Positions 6,171-10,753 of a DNA stretch of 10,753 bases are shown here, piece after piece. The stretch's first letter is position 1. Each line of letters begins with the position of its first letter. Origin of the DNA: Scenedesmus sp. ARA3 (lineage: Eukaryota; Chlorophyta; Chlorophyceae; Sphaeropleales; Scenedesmaceae); assembly GCA_004335835.1 (NCBI GenBank), contig RWJK01000280.1:1-10753 (forward strand), given 5' to 3'. Position numbers and translations under genes: made by a program. The notes below the pieces were generated by a model that was not told the origin of the DNA, did no database searches, and saw nothing but the letters and a program-made list of their open reading frames with translations.

Positions 6171-9045
6171 TGACCAGTTGATCAGTCATCCGTACAATAA
6201 AAAGCCGAAGGAGTAACCAGGAGCTGGGCCACTCTGCCATCACCAGCAGTGCACACACCAACAGCAATTAGCCCAACAACCAACAAGCAGATCATAACAC
6301 GCAAACCCACCTCCGATGCCGCAGCCTACGTCCAGCAGCTGCTGAGACACTCGCTGCCCGCCAGGGCTCACAGCAGCCCCTGCTGCCTCAAGCAAATAGA
6401 ACGCGCTGTCCCACACACCAGGGACAAAGCCACTCCCTCGACACACATTGTGAAGATAAAGCACACACAGCCAAACAGATCGCGAAACACAAACCCACCT
6501 CCAATGCCGCAGCCTACGTCCAGCAGTGTCATGCCAGGCTGCAGCTGAAGGCCATCCAGCAGCTGCTGAGACACACGCTGACCGCCGCGGCTCACACAAA
6601 ACCGTGCTGCAACCCAAAACGCTGCCCCACACACCAGGGGCAAAGCCACTTCCTCAAAACAGATGGCGATCAAACAGCAGCACAAACAGCCAAACAGATC
6701 AAAACACAAACCCACCTCCAATGCCGCAGCCCACATCCAGCAGTGTCATGCCAGGCTGCAGCTGCAGGCCATCCAGCAGCTGCTGCGACACGCGCTGCCC
6801 GCCAGGGCTCACAAAAAAGCCCCGTTTAAAAAGCCAACACCACAGGAGCAATCAGCAACAACGCGATTCCATTGTCGCACACAACACACAAGCCGAGCAC
6901 AACAAACCAACCAACAAAAAACAATAAGCCCACCTCCAATGCCGCAGCCCACATCCAGCAGTGCCATGCAGGCTGCAGCCGCAGACCATCCAGCAGCTGC
7001 TGAGACACTGCTTGACCGCCAGGGCTCGAAAAACAGCCCCATTCATAAAGCCAACACCACAGACGTAATCAGCAACAACGCGGTTTGGTCGTCGCACACA
7101 ACACAGAAGCGAGCGCAACAAAATCAACCAACAAACAGACAACCCACCCACCTCCAATGCCGCAGCCTACGTCCAGCAGCGTCATGCCCGGCTGCAGCTC
7201 AAGGCTGTCCAGCAGCTGCTGCGACACCCGCTGCCCGCCAGGGCTCACAAAACCCCGGCCATAAACCGCCTCATAAAGCGCAATGCTGGCGTCACTGTAC
7301 TGCTGTGTGTCCAGGAATGTGCGGTACAGCGGCGGGCGCGGGTGGGGCGTTTCAACCTGCGGTGCAGCAGCAGCAGCAGTAGGTGTTATCTGGCGTCAGA
7401 GCAGATTTGGTTCTGGTTCTTCTCCACGGTGGCATATGTGTCAACGCACTTGCAGCGCATGCATTGCAGTTGCTGAGAACTTCACAGCACAAACTTCATA
7501 GCGTGATTTCACGCTCCTCACCTTCTGGAACTTCCAGCAGATCTGGTTCTGGTTCTTTTTCACGGTGACATACATGTCAACGCATTTGCAGCACACCAGC
7601 TCCAGGTGGCAGCTGCTGAAAACTTCAAAAAACGAACCTCACAGTGAGAACTTCTCACCTTCTGGAAGATCTGGTTCTGGTTCTTCTTCACGGTGATGTA
7701 GGTGTCCACGCACTTCAGCCCATGCACAACCGTTGCTGGGAACTTCACAGCGGAAAGTTCACAGTGCAAAGTTCACACTGCTCACCTGCTGGAACTTCCA
7801 GAAGATCTGGTTCTGGTTCTTCTTCAGAGTGACGTAGGTGTCCTCGCACTTGCAGCACACCAGCTGCAGGTGGCGGCTGCTGATAACTTCAACAACAAAT
7901 ACGAACTTCACAGCAAGATATTCTCACCTTCTGGAACTTCTAGCAGATCTGGTTCCTAATTATTCTTCACGGTGACGTAGGTGTCCACGCACTTGCAGCA
8001 CATGCATTGTAGCGCCTGATAACTTCACAGCGGAAACTTCACAGTGTGAATCTCAATCCCACCTTCTGGAACTTCCAGCAGATCTGGTTCTGGTTTTTCT
8101 TCACGGTGACATACGTGTCCACGCACTTGCAGCACACCAGCTGCAGGTGGCAGCTGCTGCTGCTGTCTGCTGAGACCAGCTCTGCGCCATCAAACATTGC
8201 GAAGTAGTCGCGCGGGTTCCTGAAGCAGCATAACAACCCATGATACGCGATAACAATAAATGATTCTGAGGGCAATCTGTTGCAGGATACTACCCTCCCG
8301 CAAAATGCAGCACAGGAAAAGTTGACATGGAGGCAGCAAGTCTGTTAGAGTGTTGTTGCAGCACACCAGCTCCAGGTGGCAACTGCTGCTGCTGTCAGCC
8401 GAGACCAGCTCCGCGCCATCAAACATGGCAAAGTAATCGCGCGGGTTCCTGCAAAATACCGGAAAGAAAAAATGACAACATGCCATTAAGATTATCACAA
8501 AGAACGGGTCAGCTGAGACCAGCTCCGCGCCATCAAACATGGCGAAGTAATCGCGCGGGATCCTGCAACAAATCGTGCATACACAGAACAGCACATGCAT
8601 TCAACTGGCTGCTGGTGGACTTGGACGTCCAGGTTGATATACAGAGGTGCCGCACCGCGATTGAGTTTCAAGCAGTAGAATCCTGGGTGCTAAAGAAAGC
8701 ATAAACATGTTCATATCATCGTAGTTTGATTGCCGCACCTGTAGTGCGTGGGGTTGCCCTTGCGTGGCCTGTCCCCGCTAGGCCTGAAGCAGCTCTCACG
8801 GAAGAACAGCACACCCCCTGGCGCCAGCTGCAACAGCAGCAGCAGCAGCAGGAGCAGCAGCAGCAGCAGCAGCAGCAGCACAGGTCAGTCACGGCAAGGC
8901 CTGAAGCAGCTCTCACGGAAGAACAGCACACCCCCTGGCGCCAGCTGCAACAGCAGCACAGGTCAGTTACGGCAAGGCCTGAAGCAGCTCTCACGGAAGA
9001 ACAGCACCCCCCCTGGCGCCAGCTGCAACAGCAGCAGCAGCAGCA

Positions 9046-9078
<33 letters not shown>

Positions 9079-9144
9079 CAGGTCAGTTACGGCAAGGCCT
9101 GAAGCAGCTTCCACGAAAGAACAGCACACCCCCTGGCGCCAGCT

Positions 9145-9192
<48 letters not shown>

Positions 9193-9499
9193 CCAAGGCA
9201 AGCGAGGCAAAGCAATCACAGCCAGATTGCAGCATGAGTGGATGATCGCCTAATACTACTTCTATGACATTCAACGTGCTTGCGCAAACATCTCAGCATT
9301 GCACAGATGCCCCAGCAACTGCTGCCCTGTGTTGCACGCAGATCCGTGTTGCCAAGCAACAACATCATTGCCACGTGGATGTTATAACGCTGTCACTCAC
9401 CCAGCGCAGCACCTTTGCTGCCAGCGCCTTCACCTCTGCGTCCGAGAGGTACATCAGCAGCCAGTTGCTGAACACAACATCATACGCGCCAGCTTCCTG

Positions 9500-9531
<32 letters not shown>

Positions 9532-10753
9532 CTGCTTCAACCACATCTGCCGCAAAAGCGTGCCGCACTACTGCACAGCAAACCATCTCCTGGACAGACA
9601 TCAGCGCACTGCTGCCACAGAAACAGCTACAAGACCTTTTTCAAGATGCGCTGACAAGGTTTGCTGCCAATGGTAATGTCGTTATGACATATTACTTGAC
9701 GTGTGTCATCACATGCGCGGCCCACCTGCTCTAGCTCTGTCACATCCGCCACCAACAATGACACGTTAGCCAGCGCCGCGTGCTGCCACTGGTTCTCACA
9801 ACCGCTGTTGAAGGTGATTACCACATGCTACGTCACATAACATGTTATAACATGCCCACCTGCTCCAGCTCTGTCACATCCGCCACCATGAATGACACGT
9901 TGCCGAGCGCCTCGTGCTGCCGCCGGTTCTCAGCAATCGACACCTCCATGAAATCGCACGCCATCACGTGCTTGGCTGCAGCAGACAAACAGAAAGATAA
10001 AGATACATGACAAGCATAAGTTAGTGGAGCAAGTTCAGGCCGCAGAAGCGTCAGCAGCGATTGACACTTCCATGAAGTCACATGCCATCACATGCTTGGC
10101 TGCAGCAAGTAACAAACAGAAAGATACATGACAAGCATAAGTTGCTGATGCAATGTCAGGACGCGGGGGCGTCAGCAGCGATCCACACTTCTATGAAATC
10201 GCATGCCACCACGTGCTTGGCTGCAGCAGAGAGGTGAAACAGGAAGCAGAACGTCAAACATCCGATGGCATACAACAGAACAAGCAGCCACAGGTGAGAT
10301 TCATAACACTGCTGCTGACGCCAGCTCCACAAGTTTAGACCACCCTACAAGAGAAAAGAGTCGCCTGCAGTGTGCTTGTCTTCACCAAAGGAGCCAATGG
10401 CACTGCTGCATGGCGCATGCCCAGTTGCGCACAACCATGCGCCTGTCACGTGCGCACAACACCAATCACTCACTGCTGCTGCTGCTGCTGCTGCTTCACT
10501 CGCTGGAGACATTGCTGTTTTTGACGCTGTCAAGCTCACAGTGTGAGCTCATCAGTCAGCATGTCACAGCATTTTAGATATGCAGTGTGAGCTCCTCAGC
10601 TGTCTTTGCCAATTTCCCAGTGAACCGGCCGATGTCTGCACCCAGCTCCAGCAAACGCTTGCCTGCCACACTACTGACTACTCCATACTGAAGTTCACAG
10701 CGTGCTTGGTTTACTTCACAGCGTGAACTTCTCACCTGTCTTTGCCAACTCGC
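4269..10753 (-). CDS. PMT/PEAMT: Phosphoethanolamine N-methyltransferase, 5'-partial, spliced
   Basis: Plant PEAMT is a cytosolic SAM-dependent enzyme that methylates phosphoethanolamine three times to phosphocholine, for phosphatidylcholine synthesis. In plants the N-terminal domain makes the first methylation and the C-terminal domain the later ones. Nine exons in consistent phase: 10736-10753 (partial), 9860-9975, 9401-9496, 8739-8827, 8063-8219, 7152-7356, 5783-6122, 5296-5497 and 4269-4448; about 467 residues visible against roughly 490 in plants. Diagnostic motifs in order are [100 protein letters not shown] and [18 protein letters not shown]. The second domain carries an extra Ala/Ser/Gly/Gln insert of about 44 residues. 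The full N-terminal motif I lies off-window. The join from 5296 to 4448 leaves about five fewer residues than plants, so a micro-exon could be missed. Duplicated exon edges are described separately. Confidence 0.92.
4449..5295 (-). other. Intron 8 with three extra copies of the exon 8 3' edge
   Basis: The intron between 5296 and 4448 (847 nt) is mostly a tandem array of units about 230-250 bp long. Each has the last 60-100 nt of exon 8 plus the following intron (CACGCACCCTGCACCCC and GAATCAACAC blocks on the + strand). Positions 4449-4612 are not part of the array and show nothing recognisable. Confidence 0.8.
4613..5148 (-). pseudogene. Three copies of the [11 protein letters not shown] exon edge
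   Basis: Copy at 5148-5048: acceptor [26 protein letters not shown] and [10 protein letters not shown], donor GTATGT; 101 nt, so inclusion after exon 8 shifts frame and gives an early stop. Copy at about 4907-4819: [20 protein letters not shown] and [10 protein letters not shown], donor GTATGT, but the acceptor CCTCAG has become CCTTAT. Copy at 4676-4613: acceptor CCTCAG, then [16 protein letters not shown] and a stop, so it is truncated. The complete exon at 5296-5497 has AEAYGQQ-type residues (SVEAYGQQ), while all three copies have SVEGYGQ, so the copies descend from one another rather than directly from today's exon. Confidence 0.88.
5296..5497 (-). CDS. PMT/PEAMT: PEAMT exon 8 (WLKPGG, VTDYC)
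   Basis: Acceptor GCCGCAG, phase 2; it reads [17 protein letters not shown], then a Pro/Ser stretch, [38 protein letters not shown], and donor GTGCGTG in phase 0. It covers the end of the second Rossmann-fold domain; WLKPGG and DYC match plant PEAMT WLKPGGKVLISDYC. Confidence 0.92.
5498..5782 (-). other. Intron 7 with a decayed copy of the exon 8 5' edge
   Basis: Positions 5590-5540 (minus) read [15 protein letters not shown] then a stop, matching [17 protein letters not shown] of exon 8, after a CCGAAG acceptor-like end. A stop replaces the expected Tyr. The copy lies upstream of the complete exon, as with other acceptor-side duplications. The rest of the intron (285 nt) shows nothing else. 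Confidence 0.65.
5783..6122 (-). CDS. PMT/PEAMT: PEAMT exon 7 ([20 protein letters not shown])
   Basis: Acceptor CATGCAG; it completes GIGG and reads [30 protein letters not shown], then about 44 low-complexity residues (Ser, Ala, Gly, then QQQQ), [20 protein letters not shown] and [18 protein letters not shown], donor GTGCGTG in phase 2. It is a single copy. The insert sits between the helix after the SAM-binding acidic loop and the VTFEVAD strand, a surface position by comparison with plant PEAMT, which lacks it. Confidence 0.92.
6131..6169 (-). repeat. (CTG)13 on sense strand before exon 7 acceptor
   Basis: Thirteen uninterrupted units, separated from the exon by CCATGCAG. It replaces the polypyrimidine tract. 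Confidence 0.9.
6311..7045 (-). pseudogene. Four downstream copies of the SAM motif exon 6 edge
   Basis: The 3' part of exon 6 plus donor GTGGG is repeated with donor-side exon edges at 6934, 6716, 6499 and 6311 (the complete exon is at 7152). Copy 6934 has a one-base deletion in the QPGMT region, which frameshifts LDVGCGIGG. Copy 6716 is intact ([36 protein letters not shown]). Copy 6499 is intact ([33 protein letters not shown]). Copy 6311 has lost 36 nt in frame between two CTGCTGGA repeats ([14 protein letters not shown]). All four keep the GTGGG donor. None has a convincing acceptor. Confidence 0.92.
7152..7356 (-). CDS. PMT/PEAMT: PEAMT exon 6 (second-domain SAM motif I)
   Basis: Acceptor ACCGCAG, phase 0; it reads [55 protein letters not shown] and [14 protein letters not shown], donor GTGGGTGG in phase 1. 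It contains the linker and motif I of the second methyltransferase domain. Only this copy has the unique 5' part and a real acceptor; a (CTG)5 tract precedes the acceptor. Confidence 0.92.
7400..8015 (-). pseudogene. Five downstream copies of the KKNQNQ exon 5 edge
   Basis: Each copy starts after GAAGTTNYCAG-type acceptors and contains [19 protein letters not shown] sequence. 8015-7928 (88 nt): frameshift and stop (VKNN-stop), donor GTGAGA. 7879-7786 (94 nt): intact, [20 protein letters not shown], donor GTGAGC. 7735-7659 (77 nt): in-frame 9-nt loss ([10 protein letters not shown]), donor GTGAGA. 7615-7522 (94 nt): intact, [20 protein letters not shown], donor GTGAGG. 7472 to about 7400: truncated after NQNQIC, no donor. 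None of the four measured lengths is divisible by three, so single-copy inclusion would break the frame. Confidence 0.9.
7473..8062 (-). repeat. Family of 43-50 nt intron-like spacers
   Basis: The spacers between exon 5 copies are 8016-8062 (47 nt), 7880-7927 (48), 7736-7785 (50), 7616-7658 (43) and 7473-7521 (49). Each starts GTGRG and ends GAAGTTNYCAG or close to it. They share GCTGTGAA and TTCACAG-type blocks (imperfect inverted repeats). A related 48-nt sequence lies at 10688-10735. Confidence 0.8.
8063..8219 (-). CDS. PMT/PEAMT: PEAMT exon 5 ([21 protein letters not shown])
   Basis: Acceptor CTTCAG, phase 2; it reads [36 protein letters not shown] and [16 protein letters not shown], donor GTGGGA in phase 0. 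It matches the plant region from EPRFY to [15 protein letters not shown] at the end of the first methyltransferase domain. It is the only copy that joins the two halves. Confidence 0.93.
8220..8738 (-). other. Intron 4 with two extra copies of the exon 5 5' edge
   Basis: Donor GTGCGG at 8738. The intron contains acceptor-bearing copies at 8562 and 8448 (listed separately). Positions 8580-8738 and 8230-8355 show nothing recognisable. Confidence 0.75.
8356..8562 (-). pseudogene. Two upstream copies of the PRDYFAMF exon 5 edge
   Basis: Copy 8562-8510: acceptor [25 protein letters not shown], then unrelated sequence. Copy 8448-8356: acceptor [25 protein letters not shown] and [12 protein letters not shown], then divergence without a donor. 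Both keep acceptor and phase. The two are 114 bp apart (38 codons), and the frame stays open from the first copy through its spacer into the second. Confidence 0.9.
8739..8827 (-). CDS. PMT/PEAMT: PEAMT exon 4 ([11 protein letters not shown])
   Basis: Acceptor GTTGCAG, phase 0; it reads [20 protein letters not shown] and PRKGNPTHY, donor GTGCGG in phase 2. It matches plant GGYIFFRESCF followed by SGD, RKSNPTHYR. Only this copy continues past FRP into the conserved NPTHYR. Confidence 0.93.
8834..9190 (-). repeat. CTG tracts of variable length before four exon 4 acceptors
   Basis: On the + strand the tracts are (CAG)6 GAG (CAG)8 at 8834-8878, (CAG)2 at 8951-8956, (CAG)6 GAG (CAG)9 at 9029-9076, and (CAG)14 at 9149-9190. 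The shared GAG interruption shows that two tracts were copied with the unit; the others contracted or lost the interruption. Confidence 0.92.
8893..9142 (-). pseudogene. Three upstream copies of the GGVLFFRES exon 4 edge
   Basis: Copies at 9142-9091, 9022-8971 and 8944-8893 (52 nt each) start after TTGCAG, encode [16 protein letters not shown], then end in CTTGCC followed by GTAACTGACC or GTGACTGACC (donor-like, overlapping a CTGAC branch-site-like sequence). Copy 9142 has Glu changed to Gly (FFRGSCF). The others are identical or synonymous to exon 4 here. 52 nt is not divisible by three. Confidence 0.92.
9401..9496 (-). CDS. PMT/PEAMT: PEAMT exon 3 ([10 protein letters not shown])
   Basis: Acceptor CTGCAG directly after a CTG-rich tract; phase 0; it reads [19 protein letters not shown] and [13 protein letters not shown], donor GTGAGTG in phase 0. 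[10 protein letters not shown] is identical to plant PEAMT. It is a single copy with no stuttered edge. Confidence 0.94.
9497..9859 (-). other. Intron 2, CTG-rich 3' end plus a diverged exon 2 copy
   Basis: The 3' end (9499-9531) is CTG with one TTG interruption. The 5' part holds a copy at about 9730-9822 (minus) reading [20 protein letters not shown] then TELEQ and donor GTGGGC, matching exon 2 [20 protein letters not shown]. Its N-terminal part (HVVITFNSG) is diverged and shorter by about nine nt. Positions 9535-9725 show nothing recognisable. Confidence 0.8.
9860..9975 (-). CDS. PMT/PEAMT: PEAMT exon 2 ([21 protein letters not shown])
   Basis: Acceptor GCTGCAG, phase 1; it reads [20 protein letters not shown] and [18 protein letters not shown], donor GTGGGC in phase 0. 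It matches plant ALDFIDNVIKKNE...VKFMCADVTSPD of the first SAM-binding domain. Its phase fits the donor at 10735 (AAG ACA G / CC AAG CAC). Confidence 0.93.
10045..10222 (-). pseudogene. Two upstream copies of the exon 2 5' edge
   Basis: Near 10100 (minus): GCTGCAG acceptor, [20 protein letters not shown], stop. Near 10222: [27 protein letters not shown], stop. Both match [14 protein letters not shown] of exon 2 and then share the same diverged end. The units are about 121-124 bp apart and include the same intron piece (AGATACATGACAAGCATAAG). Confidence 0.88.
10533..10549. repeat. 17-bp perfect inverted repeat
   Basis: AGCTCACAGTGTGAGCT has 8-bp arms around one G. It resembles the GTGAG...CTGTGAA blocks of the short introns and the TGTGAGCTCCTCAG beside the dead exon 1 copy donor. 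Confidence 0.6.
10600..10687 (-). pseudogene. Decayed copy of exon 1 (N-terminal SAM motif I)
   Basis: After acceptor AACTTCAG it reads [18 protein letters not shown], then [11 protein letters not shown]. It matches plant GKSVLELGAGIGRFTGELA, but a motif I Gly is Asp and the donor has CTGAGG where the next copy (10735) has GTGAGA. Both changes suggest it is not used. Confidence 0.8.
10688..10735 (-). repeat. 48-nt intron-like element between exon 1 copies
   Basis: It starts GTGAGAAGTTCACGCTGTGA and ends ACGCTGTGAACTTCAG. It resembles the 43-50 nt spacers in the exon 5 array more than 2.6 kb away. It contains two CGCTGTGAA blocks. Confidence 0.65.
10736..10753 (-). CDS. PMT/PEAMT: PEAMT exon 1, 3' end only
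   Basis: Eighteen nt encode ELAKT plus the first base of an Ala codon, donor GTGAGA at 10735, matching the GELA that follows motif I in plants. The rest of the exon, including the start codon and probably a good motif I, is outside the window. Confidence 0.75.

Larger units (their letters stand above)
6123..7151 (-). other. Intron 6 with four extra copies of the LDVGCGIGG exon edge
   Basis: The 1029-nt intron is largely a tandem array with period about 218 bp. It ends in a sense-strand (CTG)13 tract (6131-6169) next to the exon 7 acceptor. Spacers are T/G-rich on the sense strand (GTTTGTGTTTTGATC, TTTGGCTGTTTGTGC). Confidence 0.85.
8828..9400 (-). other. Intron 3 with three extra exon 4 edges and long CTG tracts
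   Basis: It contains copies of the exon 4 start at 9142, 9022 and 8944, each preceded by a CTG tract of different length. Positions 9200-9393 show nothing recognisable. Donor GTGAGTG at 9400. Confidence 0.8.
9976..10735 (-). other. Intron 1 with exon 2 and exon 1 edge copies
   Basis: It contains two exon 2 5'-edge copies near 10100 and 10222, an isolated (CAG)7 on the sense strand (10473-10493, not beside an acceptor), a 17-bp palindrome at 10533-10549 and a second copy of exon 1 at 10600-10687. Positions 10240-10470 show nothing recognisable. Confidence 0.75.

Noticed and set aside
5641..6267. Single 208-codon minus ORF with poly-Cys as one protein
   Set aside because: Only 5783-6122 is coding; the poly-Cys part is the (CTG)13 intron tract and the end runs into intron 7.
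6663..7382. 239-codon + strand reading frame
   Set aside because: It is antisense to the exon 6 array; its length comes from repeated units lacking stops in that frame, and no protein family features are visible.
7400..8015. Mutually exclusive alternative exons for exon 5
   Set aside because: The copies lack the 5' half of the exon and have lengths that break phase, so none can replace the complete exon.
7400..8219. CRISPR-like array (regular repeats with spacers)
   Set aside because: The repeats are coding exon ends with splice sites, 75-95 nt long and diverged, in a eukaryotic gene; no Cas gene or leader.
8726..9253. Long + strand poly-Gln reading frame (175 codons)
   Set aside because: It is the antisense of the exon 4 copies and their CTG tracts; the minus strand has the conserved PEAMT motif.
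3743..10753. Assembly artefact as explanation of all copies
   Set aside because: The copies differ by many substitutions, indels and tract lengths, and follow a consistent splice-junction geometry; still worth confirming with long reads.

Overview
The window looks like nuclear DNA of a green alga (Chlorophyta, probably a chlorophycean). The reasons are a plant-type two-domain methyltransferase cut into many short exons, G/C-rich codon third positions, Ala/Ser/Gln low-complexity inserts, many CAG/CTG triplet tracts, and TGTAA motifs near gene ends. The species cannot be named from the sequence.

Layout. (1) Positions 1-1123, + strand: the 3' end of an unrecognised gene. An exon at 64-166 and a terminal exon at 834-1123 are supported, and extra partial copies of exon edges lie at 208-268, 310-367, 583-689, 1184-1279 and 1647-1778. 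(2) About 1780-3740: no convincing gene. It holds GGTCAA repeats, a perfect 19-bp palindrome and a 116-bp tandem duplication. (3) From 10753 down to 4269, - strand: most of a phosphoethanolamine N-methyltransferase (PEAMT/PMT) gene, convergent with gene 1. The extreme 5' end lies beyond the right edge. I could join nine exons in consistent phase: 10736-10753 (partial), 9860-9975, 9401-9496, 8739-8827, 8063-8219, 7152-7356, 5783-6122, 5296-5497 and 4269-4448. They encode about 467 residues, with the first methyltransferase domain from the right edge to about 8063 and the second from 7356 to 4269.

The remarkable feature is 'exon-edge stutter'. Seven of the nine PEAMT exons, and both exons of the neighbouring gene, have extra tandem copies of one or both edges, each copy carrying its own splice site plus adjoining intron. 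The geometry is consistent. Acceptor-bearing 5' parts are copied upstream of the complete exon, and donor-bearing 3' parts are copied downstream of it. This is what tandem duplication across a splice junction produces. Copy numbers reach five or six per junction (for example six copies around the KKNQNQ motif and five around LDVGCGIGG). Some copies have frameshifts, stops or dead splice sites; others keep clean reading frames and splice sites. In the 7400-8219 array the copies are separated by intron-like stretches of only 43-50 nt with a shared sequence. A related 48-nt intron lies far away at 10688-10735.

A second theme is that (CTG)n, read on the sense strand, sits directly before several splice acceptors in both genes, where a polypyrimidine tract would be. 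Whether the extra junctions are spliced (alternative or poison exons, intron birth) or are inert debris cannot be told from the DNA alone. Transcript data would decide.
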